A stretch of DNA of 64,000 nt from Agrocybe praecox (GCA_964017145.1 OZ024849.1:2418001-2482000); one strand, 5' to 3'. Numbered from the stretch's first letter, positions 1-13,200 are shown. The notes: a model not told the origin generated them from the letters alone. Translations and numbers: made by a program.

Positions 1-1031
1 TCCTCTTCCCTGCCCACCTCACACTACCGTCAACCAGACTATCATTATCATTATCATTATCGCCGGGAACACGAATACTATGCCTGCCAACGCTCTTCCC
101 CCCCACGCATGTCGAACATCAATTACGAATTACGAGTGGGCGTGAACCCCAATGTACCGTCTTCAGCGCAAACACGGTTGTGGATTTGCTGCATCTCAGA
201 GTACTTTGCTTATATTGGCTGTACGTCCTCTGTCATGTAGACCTCTCTTATTGACATCACTCATCACCTTCACCAAGATACCCATCGCTGCATCCCTTTC
301 CTTGTCCTGCAGTCCCTCATCGACACTCACGTTGAATATTGATGTTCGTATGCCAATCGCACCTCTTTATGACTGCCGCAAGTTATTCTTGTCTGCCTCT
401 CGTCGACACCACTATCTTCGACTTCGTTCCTTCTCTCCAGACGTCACTCTCGCTCCGTCTCTTTGTTTCTTCCTCTACTCTTCTCCACATCTCTTTTCCT
501 TTCCCTTGGACGATACTTTCTTAAACCCTCTTTCCTCAAATTCAGACTGATATCATTTTTCCCGCTTTTATTTCATCTCTCCTTCACGTCGCATTTGTCG
601 GCTCTTCCGCATAATTAGCTTGGCAGGTTCATGCACGACGAGCACTTTCGTCCTGAACCATAGTCATAATTGTAATTCTTCTCTCGTGCGCCCTGCTTCC
701 CTTCCCTTCCCTTTTTCCTTTCCTTCCTCTCCCTCGCGTTCACTCTTCAGCCTCAAATATTCAATCCCGCTGTGCACTGTATGTCTTTATTTCTTCCGAG
801 TAGATAATAGATATATTGAAATTTCATGTGTTTTATGCCTATATACGTGTTTTCGATCATAGGAACCAAATATCGTTACAGTCAAAGTCCAACGTCCAGC
901 GACTACTTTGAAAAAAAGAAAGACTTCTGCACCTCGACCTCTAAATATGCCAGCTGCGTGTTCTTATTTGCAAATTTTTTATTGTACGTACATACGTCCA
1001 TGTGGAAAGTCATCTCTGTTGCCCTGCTCTT
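1..1031. other. Leading block of cassette 1, no gene supported
   Basis: Pyrimidine-rich DNA downstream of NACHT copy 1. It begins with a short (ATTATC)n-like microsatellite at about 41-61. Open frames here are low-complexity Ser/Pro/Leu/Phe translations that are not conserved in frame between cassettes, so I treat them as chance. It lies 3' of the NACHT gene and may include its 3' UTR. Confidence 0.6.
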
Positions 1032-3491
1032 TCACAGACTTCCTGGCGCACTGGCTTGAACTCGCTCCAAATAATTCTTCATTTCTTGTCGTACGAGGGT
1101 GGTGCGGATGGGAAATGTAGTGGTCAGCTTTTTGATGAGAAAGGTTTGCTGTTGGCAGTGTTCAACCAGCGGTTTATAAAATGCAGCTCTAGGGAGGAAG
1201 AAGATAATATAACCGAGTTGCAGAAAATTTTGTTTATATGTGTAGGTTGTCTCTAAGGCGCCTAATGTCCATCGTCCATGGTCAATGGTAAGTGCGTTCG
1301 ACAGTTTGTCTTCATCGCCGTTGACCCATTTCGCAAGTGCAAGTGTCTTTACACAATTTAAGGCTGCCTTTGCATAGGCTGAAGGACCTATAGCATAGCC
1401 GCCTGATTTGTCTGGGTTTTGTAGAAAGTGCAGAAAATGCTGCAAATGTTGAGCCTTTCCGTCTTTGAGTGTGAAAGATTCCAGAAGATAAAGTGTATCA
1501 TAACCATGTATTCCTTCGAGGGGATAGTTGTTGCTGTCGGGAATAATTGGTACAAACATGTCATTCCCCAGGTGACATGCGATGCATAAGAGCAGGATCA
1601 GGTTGTTCTCCTTACGATAGTGCGGCATCTGATTCAAAAATACCTGTTCCACATATTCTTGATGCTTTTTTTCTATTACAGCCCAACGCTCATCCAAAGT
1701 GGCCTGCGAGGAAGTTTAAGTTTATTAACATCAAACGAAGATTCTTTTCTTACCATGCGTGCACAGAATGGAAGCCAGAACCAAAATACAAATTTTCGGA
1801 GGTTCAATTCCATAGTAGAATCGCTCTTGCGGGAATCTATTTCATCCAATAAAAGGTCGAGAATTGAAAATTTGCCCGCAATATTGATTAGTAAAGTTGA
1901 GCTCTGGCATAGCGGTAATTCCCTTGTAATGAAGCCACGAAAAATATCGAGAACATTGCGCCTAGGATCTGGGAGAATTTAGGTTGAGATGTTCAACAAT
2001 TTCTAAGAACACTTACGTTTGATCACATACTGAATTATATTTACAACATGCTCTGATCTGTGGGTATCAATGTCAAGGAAGTAGTCTCCGGACCTCACAG
2101 GGTCGAGAAAGAAGTCAAGAAGTGATTTGTGTAGGATGTTCACAAAATCCACCTTCCGAATCCCGTCCAACGTCCAAGAGAAACCCTTCTCAATAGAGAC
2201 AATGGCCCTTAGATCACAGACCAAAACCTCAAGCTCCCCAGGTTCCAATGACATAAATGAAGATATGTCGAAATTATCTTCATTATCGATTACGCGATGT
2301 GAGAAGATACTAAGCATATATTGAAGACGCTTTGTATCTGCGACGGAATCGAGGATCATTGTATATAGCGCATCCAGTTGCGTGAAGGGCAAGTCACCTT
2401 GAGCCGGCCGTAGACTATTCACAACATCAAGACGCTGATGAGGGAGATGCCTGGTGGATTGGCAATACCGAAATACCGTAGCTGCATAAATGAATTGGCC
2501 GGACGATTTCCTGACGATTTCTCTCAGAGTGCTGTCGGATGGCCAAGAAGCGGGGATGTAGGCCTTGAATGGATGAGTGGTCTTGATTTCTTCAAAGCTG
2601 TCTCTGAGAAAGAGGTAAATGTCGTCGTCGGGGGAGAACTTTTCGTCAAGGTAAAGTCGAAAAAATACGCCATCCATAGGCTTTGAGTTGAATACGGTGG
2701 TGATATCGTGTTCCGGGCGACTGGCAACTAGGAATATGACAGGAAGTTCGTATTTGCGGATCGCATCATGGAGCATAGTAAGTATTTGCTTTTGGGTGTC
2801 CTTATCAAGGCACTCGTCTAGTCCATCAATAACAATGAGCCGACGCCAATTTTTCTCCGGGGTATCCAGTGGTGTATAGAATCCGCGAAGCGGCTGGATA
2901 ACAAGGGTATCAAATTGATGACTCAAGCTTCGTGTGAAGATGAGGGGATCATTATAGATGGCGAACAATATATATGTCTGGGTAGTTGGTACTGAAAAGA
3001 AGATTTGGTATGCAAGCGTCGCGACGAAGGATTTTGCGTGATTCCTGGTCGGATCGGATCGAAAGAAGAAAAAGCTGGCAATTATGAGACCTTCGACAAG
3101 GCAGAGTTCGATAATACTTTGTGCGATGGCAGACTTCCCCGCACCGGCGGCTCCAGTAAGCCATATGATATAGCGATACCACAATTCCCGGTCTGTGCGG
3201 TGCATCCAGTCCATGATCTTCTTCAGGACAGCCCGTCGAGTATTTGGATGACATTTTGGGGGGTCGAATCGGGCGCCAGAATTGTGAAACGCTGTGTGAG
3301 CGACGTTCTCCTGCAATATTTCGAATGGAGCTGTATATTGAAATATTAGAAAATATGCAGTCTGGAAGCGACTGTGACTCACGCTTTCTGTCTTGCGCAG
3401 CAATATGTTGCGTGAAATTTCCTCCGTTAACAACGACGTTCCCCGATATCATAGAATGGTGGCCGGCTCTGTGCTCATAACGCGGTTTCAT
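1032..3491 (-). CDS. NACHT NTPase (NLR-like), copy 1, intact
   Basis: Predicted STAND-class NTPase of the kind fungi use as NLR-like sensors. I place exons at 3383-3491, 2017-3330, 1754-1968 and 1032-1703. Introns are 48-52 nt with GT-AG ends, and the phases agree, giving 769 aa. The chosen ATG at 3491 is the first in-frame ATG; GTG at 3545 is not a plausible fungal start. Residues 1-36 form a short leader. Residues 56-66 carry the RFDPPKCHPNT motif typical of agaricomycete NACHT proteins. The Walker A motif GAAGAGKS is at 96-103 and the Walker B LIVIDGLDE at 201-209. The C-terminal half (about 370-769) shows no WD40, ankyrin or TPR repeats that I can see, and looks all-helical. Its role in non-self recognition is inferred from the family. 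Confidence 0.9.
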
Positions 3492-4312
3492 TGGAATGGC
3501 GAGAGGATGGTATTTGATCAGAGAGGTGAGGGAAGGAAGAGGCACGACACATCTCCAAGCCCCTCATACAATCCATTTATATCCGGCTGTCCATGCCTCA
3601 TGCCTACCGTGCATTTATCTCGTTCTACGACAGCTGGTTATCCATGCCACCTATGCATGGGCAGTGTATACATAGCCAACTTGCTGTTCCACGGGTTAGA
3701 AGCAACCAGTGAATTCTTCGGCGCAAATGAAGAGTGCTTGGACCAGGGTATCCCTTCCTGAGCGCCACGCAGTGGTACTGGTGCACTGTACATTCAATAC
3801 AGCTGGTCTTCTAATTGGATTTCGTCTCGGCGTGTTAATGATGAACGAAATGTAGTCCGTTTGAAGACACATTCTCTGTAAAGCAGTGTACGATTTTGAT
3901 ATACTTGGATAGAAGTAAGACGCGAGCGCCTGTTAACTACAGCCCCGCCAGGAGACGGCATAATCTCGGCTCCGGCAATTGACATATATTTGTTTGTTAG
4001 AGTCTGTTCAGTAACCGGATTCTTCTCAGTGACCTACTAACACTGTAAATTTTAAACATAATGTAAGCTGGTTATTTTCATTTTCGTTCCGCATCCTTTG
4101 TTCCCTCGCTCTTCTTTGCATCTTTCCCTGTTTTGCATCAGAACATTGAGACAATTACCATGCGTGCAGGTTATATGACCCCAACACGGCTTCTATGACG
4201 CCAATTATGCCCTCGTCGGAGTGAAGAACCCCAACGAATCGTCTGCATGTAGCTGAGAGCGAATCCCGCTCATAATGCTGGAACGACCTTTCCTCATGCG
4301 CTCCGTTTAGTC
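3492..4312. promoter_or_regulatory. Upstream block of NACHT copy 1
   Basis: Non-coding DNA 5' of the minus-strand NACHT gene. It is closely conserved with 13322-14340 and in part with 21669-22325, so it probably contains the shared promoter. A possible TATA-like word, tatata on the coding strand, occurs near 3580. No open frame is conserved across the three copies. Confidence 0.5.
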
Positions 4313-5168
4313 CATCCCACTTCTGGACATGTCAAGGGATACCCCGAATTTCATGTTGGTCAGTAGGGTCTTCCAAACCCTACTCTTTCCCTGTTCTCAT
4401 TGGCTCATTTTCTGAAATCCTGTTTATTGCGACGCCTCAAATGATCAATTCCGCGAGTACACCGATGCCAACCGTGCCAATCATACTTCTTGGCACTCTG
4501 ATATCTCTTACGAGCTCCAGCCTCCCGGCACCACCTTCTTCTTCATCCTTGACCAACCCGAAGTTGGTGGCGGTGATACTCTCTTCCTTTCACCAGTTGA
4601 GGCATACAACCGCTTGTCCGACGGGTTCAAGAAGCGACTCGAGGGATTGGAGGCCGTGCACAGCGCCGTCTACCAGGCTGATTTCTCAAGGAAGCGAAAT
4701 GGACCTGCTAGGAGAGAACCTGTCGAGCGAGGTGTGTGTTCTTTTCGACTGTTTTTAGCCAACGATAGGCTTATTGGCTTGTTTCCTCTATTTCAGCACC
4801 CTATTGTCCATGTTCACCCAGTTACTGGCGAGAAGGCTCTCTACGTCAACCAAGGCTTCACCCGCCGCATTGTCAGACACAGAGACGAAGAATCGGAATA
4901 CCTCCTTAAATTCCTCTTCGACCACATCAGCAAGGGTGCCGACTTCCAAATCTGTGCCCGATACGAGCCCGGTACTGTCGTTGTCTGGGTATGTCTCTCT
5001 TTGCCTTCTTCTCAATACATAAGAACCATGTAAGCTGACTTTTACTCAAAGGATAACCGAGTTACTGCCCACAGCACTACCCCCGACTTGAGTCCTATCT
5101 TCCGCAGGCACGCTGTCAGACTCACACCCCAGGCTGAGCCTCCCACCGAGACCTTCGTCAAGGCTTAA
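4313..5168 (+). pseudogene. TauD/TfdA-type Fe(II)/2-oxoglutarate dioxygenase, 5'-truncated relic
   Basis: The C-terminal part of a taurine/sulfonate dioxygenase-type protein is recognisable in pieces 4313-4358, 4423-4733, 4797-4988 and 5052-5168. The metal ligands are visible: WHSDISYE supplies His-x-Asp, and DNRVTAHST supplies the distal His. RHAVRL carries the co-substrate-binding Arg. The motif HPVTGEKALYVNQGFTRRIV is strongly family-like. The N-terminal third is missing: similarity starts abruptly at 4313, just where cassette 1 stops matching cassette 2. The acceptor before 4423 reads CTG instead of AG, and no AG occurs upstream nearby, so the relic probably cannot be spliced normally. 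The family normally has about 350-400 aa. The rest of the frame is open, so decay is recent. Confidence 0.8.
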
Positions 5169-8100
5169 ACTCGTTCCTACACATGTCTATTGTACGATTA
5201 TCACCAAACTTCCAAGTGTACTACGATTTCGAGTTACTTATTCTTGTATCTCTCTCTATCTCTCCTATGGAATCCTTTTTTCGCTGTCTTCCTTCCTTTT
5301 TGTGATAATTTTGCGGAAAAAGATCCTCCGAAATATCCTAATTTCAAAATGTAACCAACAGCACGGCCGAACCACTCGACAAGGTCCTAGTGGACCATTG
5401 ACAAGAGATGTGTAGTCTATTCTCATGGGCCAGCCACACCGACTGAGCTCAGGAAAAGGTCTGCATCTTCCTCTTTATCGGCGAGTCTTGTATGCGTTGA
5501 ACATCGGTGGTATCACAGCCCACGGAGTCGACACAGAGTCGACAGGGCGGGGTCTTGCACCTTTCGCAATTTGGGACTGGGCGTAACGTTCCTGATTCCT
5601 ACTAGGTAGTCAATACGTCCATCCACCAGGATCGAGGCAATTATTTCGGAAACGACGAACGGCCGGACTTTCCTCGTCGACGTCCTCATTCTCGTCCTCG
5701 TACAAAAATATTAATCATCGATCATTTCTCAAAGATGAAAGAATACCGACATAATTATCGTTACTCCGCGCTTCGGTCCTCTCTCTCCCGCTTCTCCCAT
5801 CTGGCATCTAAATCATCGTCATTTCTTCCATCCTTTTTCTGATGAAACTCGTCTTAATGCTCCGCTCTCACGGGCTCGAGCCTCAACGTTCAACGTCAAC
5901 CCCGACAACGACCCGCCCCAGGCTCTCCACATCCATAAGCGTAAGAACCCTACCCGGACATATGACACGGTGGTGCGGGGAATGGGATTTTGTTCGTCGT
6001 CCCGCTGTTGAGTCTCGCGAGGGCGCAGAACGATCTGAAAGTTCGTTGTACTGCACAATTGCGGTGGGGAGATGGGTGGTGTTTTTGGCTTAGGGCGGTT
6101 TATCGGGTGATGTGCGCTCTTGCCTTGCAGAAGACCTTGACATTGTTTCTTACCACTTCTTATCTTTGCCTTAGAGTGCCTCTCGTCAACACCACTATCA
6201 CCTTCGCTAAGAACTCGACCACGAACGGGACGGCTGTACTCCACACACACACACCAATATTTTGTGTTCTCCTCTTTCGACCCCTTCTCCTTATTCCGAT
6301 TACTTTCTTCCCTTTTTCCAGTCCATCAATTTGAAAGCGATATTTACCTCGCTGTGTTTATAGTCCACATTCTAGGTACTAGTAGTCTATTTCATATATC
6401 TTTCCCCTTCCCACTTACCGCCATTCGTCATTCCTTCCCTCACTCCATTCAATCATGTGCCGTCTTATCAAATCAGGATTTGTACTCTATTCCTTACTCG
6501 TATGGTAATACTGACTTATCGAAAAATGATAATGATATCAACTCAGGTTTGGACTTTTCAACCAGACGTCGTTTCTCTTTTTTTCTCTTTCATTTATTTG
6601 TTTTGGTTTGAACCGTGGAATCTTGGTTTTGAGGAAGGAAAATATTGGAATTGAATACGAAACTGGGTTGGTATACGACGTGGTAGGCTGTGCATGTTGA
6701 CGCGCTTAGGAGTTTTTTTAATTTTAATTTTTTTTTTGTTTTTTGTTGTTTTTGTTGAGAAAGAAACGGCGCGTGTGGCGTCTTGAATTGAGAGTAAGAG
6801 TGTTGACATGTAAACCAGTTTAAACCCAATTGATTGGTCTCGTAATATCGACGCGACGCGTCTGATTAGTAAGCTTGTTATTATTATCATCAGGTGCATT
6901 ACTAAGCACCCAAAAATGCTTCAAGGCCGTTTCTTAACCAGAGTTCAAATGTTCACCACTGTAAATGTACAACACGATGCGAAAGGCACAGAAAAACGAC
7001 TCGTTATATTCCACCAACCTTCATTCTTCTACTCCCTGGAGCATACCACACCCCTGCGACGTCCCTGCAATCGCGCTTCCGCCGCACTGGTTAATTCCCC
7101 TCAGATCAAGCAGTTTCTTTCTTACTGATCCATCTGGCTCCTTACACATTTCGCGCGATATGTGAATGCAGGTTGCGGGCTAGGCATGGACTTGTGGATG
7201 CTTTGATTGTACGAGCGGCACAAGTGTGGGAATCTGCTGTGTTTTGAACGTATGTACGTCTGGTCCTTCCTTCATCTCTTCCCTTGCCGTAGCCTAGCGC
7301 TAACACGTTGGTTAGTCAAATGGGTTCCCTCTTCAACTCGATCGTCGTTTCCCCCTCTTCGCACTTCTTGTCCTTCTCCACTTCCACTTCTCCTCTGTCC
7401 TGCCTCTCCCTCATCGAACCAACTACCCGATGCAACAACCTACTCAAAACCCACAAGTCCAAGGCCGTGCATCCAGAATACGCACGCAGGAGAGGAGAAA
7501 GTTCAGCGGGCTGTTTAATGTGATGTTCATTATTTCAAATGAGGGGTGAGTTTTCTTCTTTTATTCGATGTTTTTTCATTTTTTTGGATGGGTTGGGTTG
7601 GTAGCAGGTGCCCTCGGTGCCCGGTGGTGCTCAGAGAATTCCTCATCGTCAGCTGCAATGATGACATTATTCATCTGTGTTGAGCTCGTTGCCGACTTGG
7701 ATTCTTCCTCTTCCCTCGTATGATTCGAGTGACCCCCAACCCACTAATCAATTAATTACCCTCCAGGTTTTCCCCAAAGACCACGTTAACCAAGAGAACT
7801 AGGCCGAGAAGGCGTCCTCCCCTTCTCCCCCTTCTTCGGGTCCAACTGGCTCTTCAAAACCCCGCTCTTTCATCGTCATATTCGACCTACGCCCGGAGAC
7901 GCGTATAATTTCATACTCACAGTTGCTTTCCTCGATCTGTCCGTCCGTCCGTCCGTCCAGAGTCACTCGATATCGGCCGCGCATCTTGAACACACCACCG
8001 AGAAGGAAGCCCAAGTCAAACACAAATACGCCGTCCCCCTCTCACACTCATTGCGTTTTTTTTTCGCTGCGGGTGTCGTTATTCCTTGGGTTCATTTCGT

Positions 8101-9271
8101 TTCGTTTTTTCTATCTTCCTGCCTTCGTTCCTTTGTATTGATTGTACCAAGTACGTTCTCAGGTACGTTCACTCGTTTTGTTTCATCTTGCTCAACGCGG
8201 TACTTATACCTTTGTGTTGTGTGCGTGTGTGTAGGTTTCCCCTTTCCTTTCCCCCTTATCATTGCGCAGTGCATGCGTTGATGGTTCCTGTCCTCGTTTA
8301 GATTTGCTTTGACGAACACCAAGGATGTGGAAGTCAATCAAGTCTACGCGGATGGGTAACGATGTGTACCACGCGGATGTTGTACGTGCGGATGGAGATG
8401 ACGAAGGAGGATGCAGGTTTAGTACGTTGCTTAATAGAATTATTGGGACGGTGAGTCTTCCTCTCTTTTTTCGTGGTTTTTCGTGGTTTTGATTCAAATC
8501 GGCGAGGATGTTGGATGCCCTCTATGGTCCGTAGTGTTCGACGATGCCCCCAATGTTCCAATGTCAGCCAATCATATGCATGAGGCCGTACATTTGCACG
8601 TCGTCGCTTTTCCAACCTCGATTTATTCTCTCATAACCCTTCCCTCGCATGATGCTAATCAGTTTCGTCTTCCAGGGTATTTGGCATCCTAAGTTTTATC
8701 CTCAACTTAAGCGGAAATGTTAGTTTATCCCTGTACGTCCTACTTCCTCTCCTCTCATCACCCCATTAACGTTTTAACCCTCCTCCCAGCTTCATGTGGC
8801 TCATCGGCGTCATAACCGGTACCCCAAAGTGAAGAACCCACAATGCTCAGTCCACATTGTAGGTGCAGTGGGATTGTTACTGTGTTGTGTAGGCGCGACA
8901 AAGGACGACCGATCACTGATGTGCTATTCAGGAACGTATATGGACCCAAGGCAGAGAGAGGGTTAAGTGTGTTCATTGATATGTGTGCGTTGTGGAATGT
9001 GTTAAGGGTGGTACGTCTTCTCCTCCTCTCGACCCTTTCCCTCTCCAAGTCGTTGTATAAAATAATAGGTTCACGTCCTTTGATTGATAGCTAAACCCAG
9101 CCAACGTGACGTTTCAAGTAGTCGCGGATGGCCCAAGATCTTCGAAACGGCACTCTGTGTCTGTAAAATATTGTATTTCGACGTTATTCATATAATGTCC
9201 AACTCTCACTCTCTACGCTCACATTCACATTCACGTCAAACGCGGAGGTGTACGTTGGTATGTCCTGCTAA
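5169..9271. other. Decayed, repeated block; no functional gene recognised
   Basis: Pyrimidine-rich, intron-like DNA with several short microsatellites, including (GTCC)n at about 7938-7958. From about 5640 on it matches 14345-16354 with many indels. Short stretches read as if once coding, for example RADGDDEGGCRFSTLLNRII at about 8380-8440, which is kept in cassette 2 with indels, followed by a possible terminal exon ending PQLKRKC near 8690-8720. I cannot assign a family and no long conserved frame survives. Between 5169 and 5640 I see nothing coding. Confidence 0.5.
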
Positions 9272-10282
9272 CCCCTCTTCGCTGTCCACGTCACACTACC
9301 GTCAACCAGATCATCTTTACCATTACATGCCTGCCAACGCTCTGCCTACACGCATCTCGCACATCAATTACGAGTGGGCGTGAACCCCCAATGTACCGTC
9401 TTCAACGCAAGCACAGTTGTGGATTTGCTCTATGTCAGAGAACTTTACTTATATTGGCGGTACGTCCTCTGTCATGTAGACCTCTGTGTTTTCTCCTTAT
9501 TGACATCACTCATCACCTTCATCAAGATCCCTACCGCTGCACCCCTTTCCTTGTCCTGCCGTCCCTCATCGACACTCGCGTTGAATATTGACATTCGTAT
9601 GCCAATCGCACCTCGTTATGACTGCCACAAGTTATTCTTGTCTCCGTCTCGTCAACACCACTATCTTCGACTTCCTCCCTTCTCTCCAGAGGTCACTTTC
9701 GCTCCGTCTCTTTGTTTCTTCCTCTACCTTTCTCCGCATCTCTTTCCCTATCCCCCGGACGATACTTTCTTGAACACTCTTTCCTCAAGCTTAGACTGAT
9801 ATCATCTTTCCCGCTTTTATTTCATCTCTCCTTCACGTCGCACTTGTCGGCTCTTCCCCATAATTAGCTTGGAAGATCCATGCACAACGAGCGCTTTCGT
9901 TCTGAACCATAGTCATAATTGTAATTCTTCTCTCGTGCGCCCTGCTTCCCTTTTTCCTTTCCTTCCTCTTTTTCCTGCTCCTTCCAGTTCACTCTTCAGC
10001 CCCAAATATTCAATCCCGCTGTGTACTGTATGTCTTTATTTCTTCCGAGTAGATAATAGATATATTGAGATTTTCTATGTTTTATGCCTATATACATATT
10101 TTCGATCATAGGAACCGAATCTCGTTGAAGTCGAAGTCCAACATCCAGCGACTACTTTGGGAAAAAAATCAATGATTTCTGCACCTCAACGTCTAAATAT
10201 GCCAGCTGCGTGTTCTTATTTGCAGAAATTTTATTGTACGTACATGCATCCATGTGGAAAGTCATCTCTGCTGCCCTGCTCT
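9272..10282. other. Leading block of cassette 2, no gene supported
   Basis: Matches 1-1031 along its length with small indels. Frames are low-complexity and shift between copies. It lies 3' of NACHT copy 2. Confidence 0.55.
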
Positions 10283-13200
10283 TTACAGACTTGCTGGCAC
10301 ACTGGCTTGAACTCGCTCCAAATAATTCTTTATTTCTTGTCGTACGAGGGCGGTGCGAATGGGATATGCAGTGGTCAGCTCCTCGACGGGAGAGATTTGC
10401 TGTTGGCAGCGTTCAACGAGTGGTTTATAAAATGCAGCTCTAGGGAGGAAGAAGATTATATAACCGAGCGCCAGAAAATATTTGGCATATACGGCGTTGG
10501 AGTCTAATGTCCATCGTCCATCGTCAATGGTAAGTGCGTTCGACAGTTTATCTTCATCATCAACACTCCATCTCATAAGTGGAAGTGTCTTTACACATTT
10601 TAAGGCTGCCTTTGCATAGGCTGAAGGACCTAGAGCATAGCCGCCTGATTTGCCTGGGTGCTGTAGAAAGTGCAAAAAATGCTGCAAATGTTGAGCCTTT
10701 CCGTCTTCGAGTGCGAATGATTCCAAAAGATAAAGTGTATCATAACGATGTACTCTGTAGAGGGGATAGTGGTTGCTGTCGGAAATAATTGGTACAAACA
10801 TGTCATTCCCCAGGTGAAATGCGATGCATAATTGCAGGATCAGGTTGTTGTTCTCCCAATAGTGCGGCATCTGATTCAAAAATACCTGTTCCACATATTC
10901 TTGATGCTTTTTTTCTATTACAGCCCAGCACTCATCCAAAGTGGCCTGCGAGAAAATTTAAGTTTATTAACATCAAACGAAGTTTTTTTTCCTCACCATG
11001 CGTGCACAAAATGGAAGCCAGAACCAAAATACAAATTTTCGGAGGTCCAATTTCTCAATAAGATGGTCATACCTATGAACAAAATAATCAGGATTTGTGT
11101 CGAGGAAATGTATTTCATCCAATAAAAGGTTGAGAATTGGAAATTTGTCCGCAATATTGATTAGTGAAGTTGTGCTCTGGCATAGAGGTAATTCCCTTGT
11201 AATGAAGCCACGAAAAGTGTTGAGAACATTGCGCCTAGGATCTGGGAGAATTTAGGTTGAGATGTTCAACAATTTCGGGGAACACTTACCTTTGATCACA
11301 TACTGAATTATATTGGCAACATGCTCTGATCTGTAGGTATCAATACATCAGCAGTTTCACAATTTACTTATAGTGACTTGTGCAAGCGTAAAAAAGCGTA
11401 AAAAAGCGCCAAAGCAAAAAGTTGAACAGTCCAGGTCCAATTTTCGAAAAAGCGGGTGCTCTCTGAACTCCAAGAAAGTCAAAAAAGCGAGAAAAAGTAA
11501 TCAAAAGTGAGGAACAGTAGCTACTATAATGTATATTAGTAATTTATGCAGTATTGCTGGGGCAAGCCTTGACGGGACTAGGAAAATCAAATAGAACGGC
11601 ACAGTTATGGTCCATGAACGAAAGGTTAGCCTGGTATTCAACTGGTATTCCTCGTCTATAACCTCAGCTGTATATGGCGTAGGATTCCTCCCTGACCACA
11701 TTTCCTACTTCAATGCACTGGACGAGTTTCAGAATTACTTCGTCAATCCGTATATCGACCATCACTGCCACGAATTTCTGTCGGATTAACTATTTTTAGT
11801 ACAATACATAGTCCCTCCGTAGCTTTTTCTCGCTTTCACGCTTTCTTACTTGCCGCAAGTTGAAAAACCCAAAAAAGCGGACAAGTAAATTGTGAAGTTG
11901 CTGATGTATCAAGGAAGTAGTCTCCGGACCTCACCGGGTCGAGAAAGAAGTCAAGAAGTGATTTGTGTAGGATGTTCACAACATCCACCTCCCTGTCCAA
12001 CTGCCAAGAGAAATGCTTCTTAATAGAGACAATGGCCCCAAGATCACAGGCCAAAACCTTGAGCTCCCCAGGTTCCAACAACATAAATGAAGATATGTCG
12101 AAATGAAAACGATCATCGAATACGCGATGTGAGAAGATACTAAGCATATATCGAACGCGCTTTGTATCTGCGGCGGAATCGAGGATCATTGTATATAGCG
12201 CATCCAGTTGCGTGAAGGGCAAGTCACCTTGAGCCGGCCGTAGATTATTCACAACATCAAGACTCTGATGAGGGAGATGCCTGGTGGATTGGCAATAGCG
12301 AAATACCATAGCTGCATAAATGAATTGCCCGGATGATTTTCTGACGATTTCTCTCAGAGTGTTGTCGGATGGCCAAGAAGCCGGGATGTAGGCCTTGAAT
12401 GGATGAGTGGTCTTGATTTCTTCAAAGCTGTCTCTGAGATAGAGCTGAATGTCGTCGTCGGGGGAGAACTTTTCGTCGAGGTAAAGTCGAAAAAATACGC
12501 CATCCATAGGCTTCGAGTTGAAGACGGTGGTGATATCGTGTTCCGGGCGACTGGCAACTAGGAATATAACTGGAAGTTCGTATTTGCGGATCGCATCACG
12601 GAGCATAGTAAGTATTTGCTTTTGGGTGTCCCTATCAAGGCACTCGTCCAGTCCATCAATAACAATAAGCCGACGCAATTTTTCCTCCAGGGTATCCAGT
12701 GGTGCGTAGAATCTGCGAAGCGGCTGGATAATAAGGGTATCGAATTGATGGCTCAAGCTTCGCGTGAAGATGAGGGGATCCGTATGAATGGCAAGGGATA
12801 TATCTTGCTGCGTAGTTGGAACCGAAATGAATATTTGGTATGCGAGCGTCGCGACGAAAGATTTTCCGTGATTCCTGGTCGGATCGGATCGAAAGAAGAA
12901 AAAGCTGGCTATTACGAGACCTTCGACAAGGCATAGTTCGATGATGCTTTGTGCGATCGCAGACTTCCCCGCACCGGCAGCTCCAGTAAGCCACATGATA
13001 TAACGATACCACGATTCCCAGTCTATGCCGTGCATCCAGTCCATGATCTTCTTCAGGACAGCCCGTCGAGTATTTGGATGACATTTTGGGGGGTCGAATC
13101 GAGCGCCAGAATTGTGGAACGCTGTGTGAGCGACGTTCTCCTTCAATATTTCGAATGGAGCTGTATTTTGAAATATTACAAAATATGCAGTTTGGAAGCG

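Larger units (their letters stand above)
1..9271. repeat. Tandem cassette 1 (NACHT gene plus flanks)
   Basis: First of three diverged copies of the same segment; the left edge of the window cuts it. The order is: a leading block (1-1030) matching 9272-10282, the NACHT gene (1032-3491), an upstream block (3492-4310) matching 13322-14340, and a decayed block (5640-9271) matching 14345-16354 in part. Shared landmarks include the words 'cacactaccgtcaaccaga' near 22 and 9295, and 'tagataatagatatattga' near 802, 10051 and 16804. The interval between NACHT copies 1 and 2 is about 9.25 kb. The copies differ by many substitutions and small indels, so this is not an assembly duplicate. Confidence 0.9.

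Noticed and set aside
152..550. Ser/Pro/Leu-rich open stretch in the leading block of cassette 1
   Set aside because: Low-complexity translation of pyrimidine-rich DNA. The matching stretch in cassette 2 is altered in frame and start, and there are no motifs.
3383..3545. Upstream GTG start at 3545 (or 13375) extending the NACHT proteins
   Set aside because: Non-ATG starts are not expected here, and copy 3 has GTA at the same place. The first shared ATG is at 3491, 13321 and 21668.
11501..11701. Open stretches inside the 561 bp MITE
   Set aside because: Short, no transposase similarity, and the element is too small to be autonomous.
11331..11849. Splicing out most of the MITE in NACHT copy 2, using GTAAGA at 11849 and CTACAG ending at 11331
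   Set aside because: Both sites look usable, but the resulting phase is 1 where the next exon needs 2, so the frame would be lost. The copy is therefore called disrupted.
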